Origin: Aromatoleum aromaticum EbN1
Lineage (GTDB): Bacteria > Pseudomonadota > Gammaproteobacteria > Burkholderiales > Rhodocyclaceae
Length of the DNA stretch: 64,000 nucleotides
Direction: 5' to 3'
NCBI RefSeq assembly: GCF_000025965.1
Contig: NC_006823.1
Location: 1 to 64,000 of the forward strand
Shown piece by piece: positions 42,009-49,231 of this stretch. Both the position numbers and the translations under genes were made by a program. Each line of letters starts with the position of its first letter. The stretch's first letter is position 1. The notes under the pieces are model-generated. The model saw nothing but the letters and a program-made list of their open reading frames with translations. It was not told the DNA's origin and made no database searches.

Positions 42009-42066
42009 TGCCCTTCTCCTGCGAGTTGGATCTGCAGGCTAGAGATGCAGTGACATCAATCGGAAT
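42009..42066 (-). promoter_or_regulatory. Repeated promoter/RBS-hairpin element, copy 18
   Basis: ATTCC, 13 nt, GCATC; arm TCTAGCCTG, loop CAGATCCAACTCG, arm CAGGAGA. It drives the TA-like pair; a second RBS lies 16 nt further on. Confidence 0.82.
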
Positions 42067-42090
42067 CCGATCCAAGTGGCGCCATACGTG

Positions 42091-42117
42091 AAAACGCCCC
42101 TGGCTGTGCAGGGGCGC
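42091..42117 (-). terminator. Rho-independent terminator
   Basis: CGCCCCTG/CAGGGGCG hairpin followed by U4 on the minus strand. It ends the 42133-42953 operon. Confidence 0.85.
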
Positions 42118-42132
42118 GTAGAACGGTTCAAG

Positions 42133-42243
42133 TTAGTGTCGCCACCAACAGAACCACGAGAAAACGTCCTCGATCAGGCTGCCGAAGACGTCAAACCCGC
42201 CGAGGCTACGATCAAAAAGATCTCCCCATTCGTCATCGAACAT
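42133..42243 (-). CDS. Possible 36-residue peptide, Trp-rich C-terminus
   Basis: The ORF starts at 42243 (MFDDEWGDLF), nine bases after the preceding gene, and ends FSWFCWWRH before a terminator. GGGG precedes the ATG at a suitable distance. Its size makes it uncertain. Confidence 0.45.
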   Translation of the reverse strand: MFDDEWGDLFDRSLGGFDVFGSLIEDVFSWFCWWRH

Positions 42244-42252
42244 GACAGCCCC

Positions 42253-42447
42253 TCAGTAGCGCTTGACGTAGTTCACGCGAAACCAGTCGCCACCGTTGAT
42301 CACCGGGTCCGTTCGATAGACATCCACTACGAAGCCTGCCTTTCGCAGGTCAGACGGCATATTCTGACGCCCCCACCGTTCTGCTTGGCTACGTGTCATG
42401 GGTTTCTCAAGCTCGCCACAACCCACCTTCACGATCAATCGCTCCAT
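42253..42447 (-). CDS. Small hypothetical protein
   Basis: The 64-residue protein starts MERLIVKVGCGELEKP; its ATG shares a base with the preceding stop (TGATG). It is basic, with an alpha/beta pattern. Function unknown. Confidence 0.65.
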   Translation of the reverse strand: MERLIVKVGCGELEKPMTRSQAERWGRQNMPSDLRKAGFVVDVYRTDPVINGGDWFRVNYVKRY

Positions 42448-42953
42448 CACGCAGCCTCCTTCAAGCCATACACCCGCTCGAGTTCATCGACCGCCGCATG
42501 AAACGCCACAGCATCGAGTTGCCCCGTGTTGTAGGCGTAGACCAACTCGACGAACCGCTGCCCTTTCAGAAAAAGCGGTTGAAGGGCTAGCTGGTCAAGC
42601 ACCTGGACGGGCCAACGGTAGCCGTCTCGCACAGCCTCTTCGAGCGCAGCCTCCGCCGTCTTGAAGACCTGATGCCCGTGGAAACCGTTCTCCCGAAAGC
42701 TCACCAGGCGGCTTTTCCCACTGCCGTCTGGCTCGGGCAGAATCGCCACAAAGGCCGGCTCCTTCGTTCCTCCTTCAGGTACGTTTGAGAGCTCCAACCC
42801 CTCCGCTCCGCCCTTATCCCGCATGAGGCGCTCCACCAGGCTGCGGTTCTGCGCCCTCCTTCTGGCTGCCTGCAACAGCAGCGCAGCGACGCCGCGGTCG
42901 CCTTCACGCTTGCACTCCTGCGCAAGGGCAAACTCTTCGCTATCGATCTTCAT
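42447..42953 (-). CDS. Hypothetical protein
   Basis: The 168-residue protein starts MKIDSEEFALAQECKR, first gene of an operon with two small downstream genes. The N-terminus is helical and Arg-rich (LLQAARRRAQNRSLVERL). No domain recognised. Confidence 0.7.
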   Translation of the reverse strand: MKIDSEEFALAQECKREGDRGVAALLLQAARRRAQNRSLVERLMRDKGGAEGLELSNVPEGGTKEPAFVAILPEPDGSGKSRLVSFRENGFHGHQVFKTAEAALEEAVRDGYRWPVQVLDQLALQPLFLKGQRFVELVYAYNTGQLDAVAFHAAVDELERVYGLKEAA

Positions 42954-43013
42954 GATGCTCTCCTGTTTGTTGTTGACCTGCGAAGGGTGAAATGCAGGAA
43001 AGCACCATAGAAA
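42954..43013 (-). promoter_or_regulatory. Repeated promoter/RBS-hairpin element, copy 19
   Basis: TTTCT, 13 nt, GCATT; loop CAGGTCAACAAC. CCTGC can pair with GCAGG inside the leader, or TTTCCTG with CAGGAG; the exact fold is uncertain. Confidence 0.78.
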
Positions 43014-43046
43014 AAGGGCCGGTGACGTGAACGTCAGCCGGCCCTT
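43012..43046 (-). terminator. Rho-independent terminator
   Basis: AAGGGCCGGC/GCCGGCCCTT-type stem with a U-tract on the minus strand. It ends the 43050-44277 genes. Confidence 0.9.
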
Positions 43047-43049
43047 CGT

Positions 43050-44051
43050 TTAGATCAAGAACGGCACATTCAAACTTTGCGCCAACCGATTCGCCGCTTC
43101 CAACGCCCGCGGCTTCGCCCGATCGCCATAGGTGACGTTGCACCACCAGTTCGCCTTACGGACCATCGACTCGCCTTTGCCCGAAAATGCGACTTGAACA
43201 ACAGATTTTGCCCCTTCGTCCTCTTGCGTTACCGTAACGAGAGCGGGCTCCAGATCTGCGGGTATTCCAAGGCATCCGCGGTCGTAAGTGATCCTTGCAA
43301 GCACCGCCACCCTAGCGTGGGCCTCTAGGGCCGAGCAAATCCGGGCTTCAACGGACTCTCGCGTTTCAAAGATGCAAGTCTCGAGAAGGGTCACATAATC
43401 AAGCTCGTCAACGACGGGGGCGTACATCACGCTCATCCCATCAGGAACCTGAGTAGCAAAGGCTCCATCGTCATCAGCAAACTCAACGATGCCCTGCGTA
43501 CATTTGCCATAACCAGATCTCACACGCACACGACCTTCGATCAGATCCTCATACGTCGATTCCCACGCGATCGGCATCCCCTCCCCATAGTCATCTTCAT
43601 CTATCAGATCAGACGCAGTCAGCTGGACTTTCATGGCTGGGGGGCGACATGAAGTGAACCGCAGTTTGGGAGGTGGCAGCTTATCAAGCCTTGTCACAGA
43701 AAATGGCCTCATTCCTATCCTCGGCGCAGGTAGAGCCGAAGTCATTTCAGGGGACAGATCAAGAACATCCATGGCCAGCAGTTCTGCTCCCTTCAGCTTA
43801 AAAGTATCGCGAAAAGTTGCGCTGCGCGAAGCTTCCCGGAATAGATCTACAACACCTCGTTTAGCAGCACTCTCAGGACTGAGAGCCCCTTGATGAATGA
43901 CCTCTCTACACCACATGGTAAAAGCAACACGAAGGGCGTTCCAGGCATAGAAATCCCACTCCTCCGCATCATTTTCTTCCCATGTGGAGGACACAATGTT
44001 CACCGCAACGACGGCAGGCAGATCAGCCCGCAAACTCATTAGCCGAACCAT
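43050..44051 (-). CDS. Hypothetical protein
   Basis: The 333-residue protein starts MVRLMSLRADLPAVVA. It follows the 44053-44277 gene almost without gap. Its middle is acidic (ASDLIDEDDYGEGMP). No domain recognised. The coding sequence contains the fourth CGTTACCGTAACG palindrome. Confidence 0.68.
   Translation of the reverse strand: MVRLMSLRADLPAVVAVNIVSSTWEENDAEEWDFYAWNALRVAFTMWCREVIHQGALSPESAAKRGVVDLFREASRSATFRDTFKLKGAELLAMDVLDLSPEMTSALPAPRIGMRPFSVTRLDKLPPPKLRFTSCRPPAMKVQLTASDLIDEDDYGEGMPIAWESTYEDLIEGRVRVRSGYGKCTQGIVEFADDDGAFATQVPDGMSVMYAPVVDELDYVTLLETCIFETRESVEARICSALEAHARVAVLARITYDRGCLGIPADLEPALVTVTQEDEGAKSVVQVAFSGKGESMVRKANWWCNVTYGDRAKPRALEAANRLAQSLNVPFLI
43227..43239. promoter_or_regulatory. 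CGTTACCGTAACG palindrome, site 4
   Basis: The fourth 13-bp palindrome, inside the 43050-44051 coding region. Confidence 0.4.
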
Positions 44052-44052
44052 T

Positions 44053-44277
44053 TCACAGCTCCTTTTCTGTAATTTTCAAAGCCGCCCCCTTAAGCGTCTT
44101 CGACACACAAACACGCTGCCCCTTCATCGTGAAGGCCACGTATTTCCCCGGGCGCCCCATCACTTCACCCACACGCTCAGGTGCCTTGCTGCTTTTCAAG
44201 GAGGAACGGACAAGCCACCTGCCCTCCTGAACCAGCTCAACGAAGACACCAGCCAGAACCTCTTTTCCGACATCCAT
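44053..44277 (-). CDS. Small hypothetical protein
   Basis: The 74-residue basic protein starts at 44277 (MDVGKEVLAGVFVE), eight bases after GAGG and directly downstream of the terminator of the 44337 gene. It has an alternating hydrophobic pattern, probably beta. It forms an operon with 43050-44051. Confidence 0.6.
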   Translation of the reverse strand: MDVGKEVLAGVFVELVQEGRWLVRSSLKSSKAPERVGEVMGRPGKYVAFTMKGQRVCVSKTLKGAALKITEKEL

Positions 44278-44291
44278 AGTCGACCTCAATG

Positions 44292-44333
44292 AAAAACCCG
44301 CAGTCTCGAATTGAATCGAAATCTACGGGTTTG
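44292..44333 (-). terminator. Rho-independent terminator (probably leaky)
   Basis: AACCCGTAGA...CTGCGGGTT hairpin with a five-U tract on the minus strand, just before the next RBS. Confidence 0.75.
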
Positions 44334-44336
44334 GTA

Positions 44337-44573
44337 TCAGTAGAGGATGAAAGCGGCCACGAGGCCGACAATCAACCACCCAAGCACGTCCTGTCCGAGA
44401 CCAGACATCCTTTGCTTCCTGATCAGGGTGATAGCCCTGAATCTACTCGCCGGCGCCATGCCGATATCGCCAAAGCACAGAGCCCTTTCCAGCCTCGCAA
44501 GCCCCTTACGCCTCATCCCTTCAGGACAAATCGAAAGAGCCGCAATCGAGGCAAATACAAGAACACGTGACAT
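44337..44573 (-). CDS. Small membrane-associated protein
   Basis: The 78-residue protein starts MSRVLVFASIAALSIC, a hydrophobic N-terminus with a Cys, and ends in a second hydrophobic helix (GWLIVGLVAAFILY). The middle is basic. Function unknown. Confidence 0.62.
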   Translation of the reverse strand: MSRVLVFASIAALSICPEGMRRKGLARLERALCFGDIGMAPASRFRAITLIRKQRMSGLGQDVLGWLIVGLVAAFILY

Positions 44574-44628
44574 ATCCTTTCTCCTTGGTTAGAACTGCAC
44601 TGAGCTATGCCGCCTGAACCTTGAGAAA
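44574..44628 (-). promoter_or_regulatory. Repeated promoter/RBS-hairpin element, copy 20
   Basis: TTTCT, 13 nt, GCATA; arm CTCAGTG, loop CAGTTCTAAC, arm CAAGGAG. No terminator precedes it; the promoter boxes start next to the upstream gene's stop. Confidence 0.82.
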
Positions 44629-44629
44629 A

Positions 44630-45022
44630 TCAGGGCACGTACTGGCGCTGCTGAACGACGTCAACGAGCTTGGGTACAACGCCATCCTCATCGAAAACGA
44701 AAACGAATCCGGGTAGTGCATATCGCCCACCATGGATCGGACTCGTTCGCAGTGCAGCGCTGGCCAACCTGTTGAGCCAAGGCAAGAAGGACTCTCTCGG
44801 CTTCCGAGTCCGCTGCCACGAAGCCTTGTGATAGCGCTCAAGCCTCGAGAGTACCTTCGGCTCGATCAGCACGTCGCTTTGCAACGCCATGCGCCGTTGC
44901 ATCTCCTGCTCCGCCAGCTCTGCCTTGGTGTGCTTCTCAAGCACCATCCAACGCAGGTACCAATAAGGCAGTTCTGCGTAGTGCCGCCCCTTGAATTTTC
45001 CAAAAGTAACGACTGATGACAT
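44630..45022 (-). CDS. DUF3820-like protein
   Basis: The 130-residue protein starts MSSVVTFGKFKGRHYAEL; TFGKFKGRHYAELPYWYLRW resembles the short DUF3820 motif (FGKyKGk..ldlP..YL.W). The remainder is basic. Function unknown. Confidence 0.7.
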   Translation of the reverse strand: MSSVVTFGKFKGRHYAELPYWYLRWMVLEKHTKAELAEQEMQRRMALQSDVLIEPKVLSRLERYHKASWQRTRKPRESFLPWLNRLASAALRTSPIHGGRYALPGFVFVFDEDGVVPKLVDVVQQRQYVP

Positions 45023-45082
45023 GACCGATTACCTCCTTGTGGTTGATGTGCAAGGGGGAAATGCGAAGCACGGGCAGGGAAA
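45023..45082 (-). promoter_or_regulatory. Repeated promoter/RBS-hairpin element, copy 21
   Basis: TTTCC, 13 nt, GCATT; ATTTCCCCCTTG pairs with CAAGGAGGTAAT around loop CACATCAACCA. The loop has CAC instead of CAG. Confidence 0.87.
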
Positions 45083-45090
45083 ACGGGCAC

Positions 45091-45127
45091 AAAAAAAACC
45101 GCCTCAGAAAATGACTCTCTGAGGCGG
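45091..45127 (-). terminator. Rho-independent terminator
   Basis: CCGCCTCAGA/TCTGAGGCGG stem with an eight-U tract on the minus strand. It ends the AAA+ gene. Confidence 0.92.
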
Positions 45128-45140
45128 CGGTGTTACATCA

Positions 45141-46133
45141 TCACTTCACAGGGGCGTATCGAGCAGAGACGATCTTCTCGATGGCTTCCCGCTCAGCTTC
45201 CGGTGATCGCGCCGTAACAGCGGCGTGGAGGGCTCCGTTTAGGCAAGCCAACACCTCTTCCGTTGCACCTCGAGCACTGGCATCCGCAAGCGAACGACCA
45301 TTCGCCAGCAACATCTTTCCCCAGCGGATGAGGCCGCGGGTCGAGATGGTAGTGGTCATTTCGCCCTGCTTGAAGGCTTCCCGAACGTCCCCAGCCACCT
45401 CAACGAGGAGTTGGATGAAAGGACCGGCAAGATGTTTGCACTTCGCGTGCAGGATCTTGCTTTCCTCCATCGGTGACAGGTAGTCCACCGTCCCGACGAG
45501 GAAGCGGTCAAGCAGCGCGATGCTCTGCCGCTGGATGCCCCGGTAGTTAGCTGCATCCATGTCGTGCGCCACAGCGTTTGCCGTGAATGCAACCCGAAAA
45601 TCCTGGTGCGGCTGAACCATTTCACCCGTTTCAGGCACCAAAAGCGGCGCCCCATCCAGGATCGTATTCAAGCCACCGACTACGGCTGGATGAAGGAAGT
45701 TGCCTTCATCCAGAAGCAGGATACCCCCTACCTTCATGGCTGCCAGTAGCGGGCCGTCAGCCCACTTCCACTCTTGGCCGCCACCAGGTACGGATGCCAT
45801 GCGCCAGGCGCCGACAAGTTCCTGAAACTCCATTCGCCCGTGGCAAGCCACACGAAAGAGCGGCCACCCCGTACGAGCCGCGAAGACCTCGACCATCGAA
45901 GACTTCCCAGATCCAGTGGGGCCGGTCAACATCAGATTCTTGCTCACCCCGGCCCAGACCCATGCCACTAGCAGACGTGCATGAGCTTCGGTGAAGCTGT
46001 GGGACGGGTTGTCTGGGGGCGTAAACGGCCCCGCTGACCTTACAGGAACTGCCCTTTGAGCCGCCTGGGGGTCCTTGAAGGCAGACCCAAAGATGTTGCC
46101 AAGCTTCTCGGTTACGGCTGTCGTTTGTGACAT
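45141..46133 (-). CDS. MoxR/CobS-like AAA+ ATPase
   Basis: The 330-residue ATPase starts at 46133 (MSQTTAVTEKLGNIFG). Walker A TGPTGSGKSS at 70-79, Walker B ILLLDEGNFL at 138-147, sensor-type FTANAV further on. MoxR/CobS-like ATPases work with VWA proteins as chaperones or metal chelatases; a VWA partner is encoded at 46771. The longer frame to 46247 crosses the leader and is rejected. Confidence 0.9.
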   Translation of the reverse strand: MSQTTAVTEKLGNIFGSAFKDPQAAQRAVPVRSAGPFTPPDNPSHSFTEAHARLLVAWVWAGVSKNLMLTGPTGSGKSSMVEVFAARTGWPLFRVACHGRMEFQELVGAWRMASVPGGGQEWKWADGPLLAAMKVGGILLLDEGNFLHPAVVGGLNTILDGAPLLVPETGEMVQPHQDFRVAFTANAVAHDMDAANYRGIQRQSIALLDRFLVGTVDYLSPMEESKILHAKCKHLAGPFIQLLVEVAGDVREAFKQGEMTTTISTRGLIRWGKMLLANGRSLADASARGATEEVLACLNGALHAAVTARSPEAEREAIEKIVSARYAPVK

Positions 46134-46189
46134 TTGAATCTCCTTGTGTTTAGGGCTGCAAGGAGAGATGGCAAGAAGGCGAAGTGAAA
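46134..46189 (-). promoter_or_regulatory. Repeated promoter/RBS-hairpin element, copy 22
   Basis: TTTCA, 13 nt, CCATC; arm CTCTCCTTG, loop CAGCCCTAAACA, arm CAAGGAGAT. It drives the AAA+ gene. Confidence 0.9.
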
Positions 46190-46203
46190 ACTGAACGTAC
46201 GCG

Positions 46204-46234
46204 AAAAAACACCCTCTGCCGAAGCGAGAGGGTG
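46204..46234 (-). terminator. Rho-independent terminator
   Basis: CACCCTC/GAGGGTG hairpin with a six-U tract on the minus strand. It ends the 46257-46676 gene. Confidence 0.87.
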
Positions 46235-46256
46235 AGGGGGGCAGCACTGAGATTAA

Positions 46257-46676
46257 TCAGTGCAAGCTCCTGGTGATAGGCTCACCAGTGCGACCGCTCC
46301 TCATCACTGCAGGAAGCAATGATGCTTGAGGAGCAACAACCGGCTCGATCTTCCGTTGGCTCTTACGGGCCTTGGAAGCGATCGGTTTCTCATGAGCACG
46401 CTGAAGCTGCTCAAGAGCGAGAGCAAGCTTCTTGCTCTCTTCTTCCGCGCGTTTTACAACGCGCTCAAGCTCGGCGATACGCCTTTCATCTGCTGAAGGA
46501 GCCTCGCGACGATTAGCTGTCGGCTGGCGCTTCTCTTTGTCTCCGTCAAGGTTCCTCCGAAGAGCTTGCTGCAGCTCGCGAAGCTGAGCACGCTTCCTGT
46601 CTCGGCGCGACGTCATGAAAAGACGAAGCGACAAGAGCGCGAGGGCACCGATGACTACAAAACTGAGTAATGACAC
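46257..46676 (-). CDS. Membrane-anchored coiled-coil protein
   Basis: The 139-residue protein starts at GTG 46676 (MSLLSFVVIGALALLSLRLF), placed eight bases after AAGGAG in the leader. There is one N-terminal transmembrane helix, then a basic linker and a coiled coil (RIAELERVVKRAEEESKKL). It lies between the AAA+ and VWA genes and may anchor that complex; this is inference. Confidence 0.7.
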   Translation of the reverse strand: MSLLSFVVIGALALLSLRLFMTSRRDRKRAQLRELQQALRRNLDGDKEKRQPTANRREAPSADERRIAELERVVKRAEEESKKLALALEQLQRAHEKPIASKARKSQRKIEPVVAPQASLLPAVMRSGRTGEPITRSLH

Positions 46677-46731
46677 GTCAATCTCCTTGGGTTAGGTCTG
46701 CCCTCAGAGATGTGCCTAGCACAGTGATAAA
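46677..46731 (-). promoter_or_regulatory. Repeated promoter/RBS-hairpin element, copy 23
   Basis: TTTAT, 13 nt, ACATC; ATCTCTGAGGG pairs with CCCAAGGAGAT around loop CAGACCTAA. It places the GTG start at 46676. Confidence 0.88.
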
Positions 46732-46763
46732 AAAGGGCCCAAGCGATTGCGCTTGAGCCCTTG
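46729..46763 (-). terminator. Rho-independent terminator
   Basis: AAGGGCTCAAGCG/CGCTTGGGCCCTT-type stem with a six-U tract on the minus strand. It ends the VWA gene. Confidence 0.87.
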
Positions 46764-46770
46764 TGTGATG

Positions 46771-48684
46771 TCAGCCTACCGCTTTCGCGACAGCACCAAA
46801 GACCGCTTGCGAAAGCCGGTCTGCACTCATTGCCCGGTCAAAGGCAACCTCCTCCTCCTTGAGCATCGCCTCGAGAGCATGGCCCATGGACCCGATGAAC
46901 ACCACCGCGATCTGGATTCCGTTCTGGCGGGCAAACCTGCACCCAGCCATCAGAGAATCGTGATCGTTGGGCTCGCCATCGGTGACGACGACCAGAATGC
47001 GTTTTTCCTCCTCACGAGCCGTGATGCGGATGAGTGCTTCCTCAACCGCATCGCCCGTGGCCGTGTCACCCGACGAACCATCATCCCACCGGTGCGCCGA
47101 CAGCGGCTCATCAAACTCCTTCAGCACGCACACGTGATTGGCGAACGCGATCGAGAGGAAAGGGACCTCGTAGGTCGACAGCACGGAAGCGAGCGCAAAG
47201 TGCGTCTCATAGGCCGCTTCTTGTGCGGTTGTTTGGCCCGCGGTTGTCCTGGAACTACCGTCGGTCAGCGGCATTGTTGTCCACATCGATCCCGAGTAGT
47301 CGACCAGAAGGGCGACGGCAGTATTGGTGCCTTCAGTTTCTTCCTTCTTCCGGAAAACCTTCAAGTCACCACGCGCAAGCCTCTCCGGTGCACTGTGAGA
47401 GAGCTTACGCCCCGAGTACCCATCCCACGAGGAATCTTCGACCGTGGACTCGATCAGGCTTCCAAGCCGGGTGCCAAGCTTTGCCTTGAGCTCGTGCCGT
47501 TTCAGATAAGCCCTGACCTGACCGTGGTCTTTGATACCGGTGGTACGGGTTGCATGTTGCGACCGAGCACCGGCCCCCATGACCTGGCTGGCCCCCATCT
47601 GCTGACGCAACATATCTTCCATGCTGACCGAGCCGACAGACTGTGCAGTGAGTGCTTGACGCATCGCTGCGGCCTGCTCGCCTGCGGAGCCTTCTTCATC
47701 CCCCTGCGACGAAAACTCGCCAGTTTCAGCGCCTCCTTCATCTGACACGTCAGACTCAGAACTCCCGTCTTCACTCTGAGATGACTCAGGGGCAGAAGGA
47801 TCATCTTCGCCCTGATCGTCCGACAAAGCCCCCGACGACGCATCTTCTTCATCCTCACCACCGGAAGCAGCAGACTCAGAAGCATCGCCCTCATCCTCGC
47901 CACCGTAACCGGCGGGCTGAGAGGCATCCCCCTCATCTTCATCCTGCCCTGCCTGCGACGATTTCTGCGACTCATCCTCCTCGTCATCTTGCGATGCCTT
48001 GGATTGCTGTTGCTGCTTCTGCCGTTGCTGCTCTTCCTGCCTTTCCTTCTCTTCAGCAGAAGTCTCGAGGAGCTCGTAGACCTCCCAAGCCAAGCTAGAA
48101 GCCTCGTCCGTGGACGTTATGGCTGCAGACCGGTCGGCAAGCGCGAAAACGTCCTCGACCAGGTCGGTACCAAACACCTCCTCGGCGAGAGTCCGCCACT
48201 GGCCAGCCATTTCATCTAAGCAGTGCTGCCTCAGGTGCCTACTGCGAAGCCCCATCACAAGCGCCCTGCACAAGATGTCGGCCGGCTGATACTCCTCGTC
48301 TTGCTGTGGAGCCTCAAGGATGCCACGCACTGCGAGACCGCTGGCCGCATCGAAGAGCATTCGAGCCGCCCCGGGGAAGATCCTGGCCAATGCCAACTCG
48401 ATCCGTATGTCCTCGAACACGTTATCGAGGGCGCGAACAAGGACGTTCCCTTTCGAGCTATCCTTGAACTCGGTAAAGCGGCAGTGCGCCGCCTCATGCG
48501 CGACCAGCCCGTACAGAAGGATCATGTCCTCCTCTGAGCCAGTCGTTGCGAGGTTGGGTAGATAGATCACCTTGCCCGTCGTCGCTGCTGTTTTGATGTT
48601 GCCGAAGACGACCTGGACGCCGAAGCGACGCCCCAACATGGTTGCGACGAGGCGAAGCGCCTCCTTACGGTTCTGCTTGAGCAT
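46771..48684 (-). CDS. CobT-like VWA protein
   Basis: The 637-residue protein starts at 48684 (MLKQNRKEALRLVATM). An N-terminal CobT-like region includes HEAAH (zinc-peptidase-like) near residue 58; the centre is a very long Asp/Glu/Ser-rich stretch; the C-terminal VWA domain carries the MIDAS motif DYSGSMW near residue 462 and VVTDGEPNDHD. It is the expected partner of the AAA+ protein at 45141. Confidence 0.9.
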   Translation of the reverse strand: MLKQNRKEALRLVATMLGRRFGVQVVFGNIKTAATTGKVIYLPNLATTGSEEDMILLYGLVAHEAAHCRFTEFKDSSKGNVLVRALDNVFEDIRIELALARIFPGAARMLFDAASGLAVRGILEAPQQDEEYQPADILCRALVMGLRSRHLRQHCLDEMAGQWRTLAEEVFGTDLVEDVFALADRSAAITSTDEASSLAWEVYELLETSAEEKERQEEQQRQKQQQQSKASQDDEEDESQKSSQAGQDEDEGDASQPAGYGGEDEGDASESAASGGEDEEDASSGALSDDQGEDDPSAPESSQSEDGSSESDVSDEGGAETGEFSSQGDEEGSAGEQAAAMRQALTAQSVGSVSMEDMLRQQMGASQVMGAGARSQHATRTTGIKDHGQVRAYLKRHELKAKLGTRLGSLIESTVEDSSWDGYSGRKLSHSAPERLARGDLKVFRKKEETEGTNTAVALLVDYSGSMWTTMPLTDGSSRTTAGQTTAQEAAYETHFALASVLSTYEVPFLSIAFANHVCVLKEFDEPLSAHRWDDGSSGDTATGDAVEEALIRITAREEEKRILVVVTDGEPNDHDSLMAGCRFARQNGIQIAVVFIGSMGHALEAMLKEEEVAFDRAMSADRLSQAVFGAVAKAVG

Positions 48685-48741
48685 TTCAGACTCCTGTAGG
48701 TTAAGGCTGCAGGAGCGAGATGCGGTGAGCGTTCTATGAAG
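48685..48741 (-). promoter_or_regulatory. Repeated promoter/RBS-hairpin element, copy 24
   Basis: CTTCA, 13 nt, GCATC; arm GCTCCTG, loop CAGCCTTAACCTA, arm CAGGAGT. The promoter boxes overlap the end of the upstream 48734 gene. Confidence 0.85.
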
Positions 48742-49231
48742 GCAACTCGAGACGAGCCGCCAAGTTAATCGCGTCTTCGACAGTCGCAACGATGGCAGTC
48801 GTACACGTAGCCAGCATCAGGTTCACAGGAAAGCCAAAGTTTTCGATCACAGCCCCATCCGAGCATGTCAACAACCCATCTTCATTACAAAGATGGGTAG
48901 CCGGATCAATTCTCAACATCATTGGTCGGCGATCCTGACATACCCCAATCACAGGGATACCAGAACTCCAGGCAAGACCGCATTCGAAAGCAGTTCCAGA
49001 ATCCGGCTCGACTGAGCTTCTAAACGGATTCAAGTTAGCGATTAGCAAGTGGGCTTCTCGTATTTTTGCTACATTCTCTCTAAAAATAACCTTCGAATCG
49101 CTAATTTCATCGTCACCTGGGAAAAGAGGGTAAATATCTCGCGCCTCGCACATCCTCCTTATGGCGTCTTTCTTACCCTGGTAGCACCCGAAGAACAAAT
49201 CGGGTCCGGCAAAATAGACTAGCTTGCGCAT
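48734..49231 (-). CDS. Nucleoside 2-deoxyribosyltransferase-like protein
   Basis: The 165-residue protein starts at 49231 (MRKLVYFAGPDLFF) with GGAGG upstream, overlapping the HD gene by 13 bp. YFAGPDLFF, LLIANLNPFRSS and EPDSGTAFECGLAWSSG are the family's substrate and catalytic motifs. Such enzymes exchange bases between deoxynucleosides; related folds occur in nucleotide-signalling defence. The substrate is not predictable. Confidence 0.87.
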   Translation of the reverse strand: MRKLVYFAGPDLFFGCYQGKKDAIRRMCEARDIYPLFPGDDEISDSKVIFRENVAKIREAHLLIANLNPFRSSVEPDSGTAFECGLAWSSGIPVIGVCQDRRPMMLRIDPATHLCNEDGLLTCSDGAVIENFGFPVNLMLATCTTAIVATVEDAINLAARLELPS

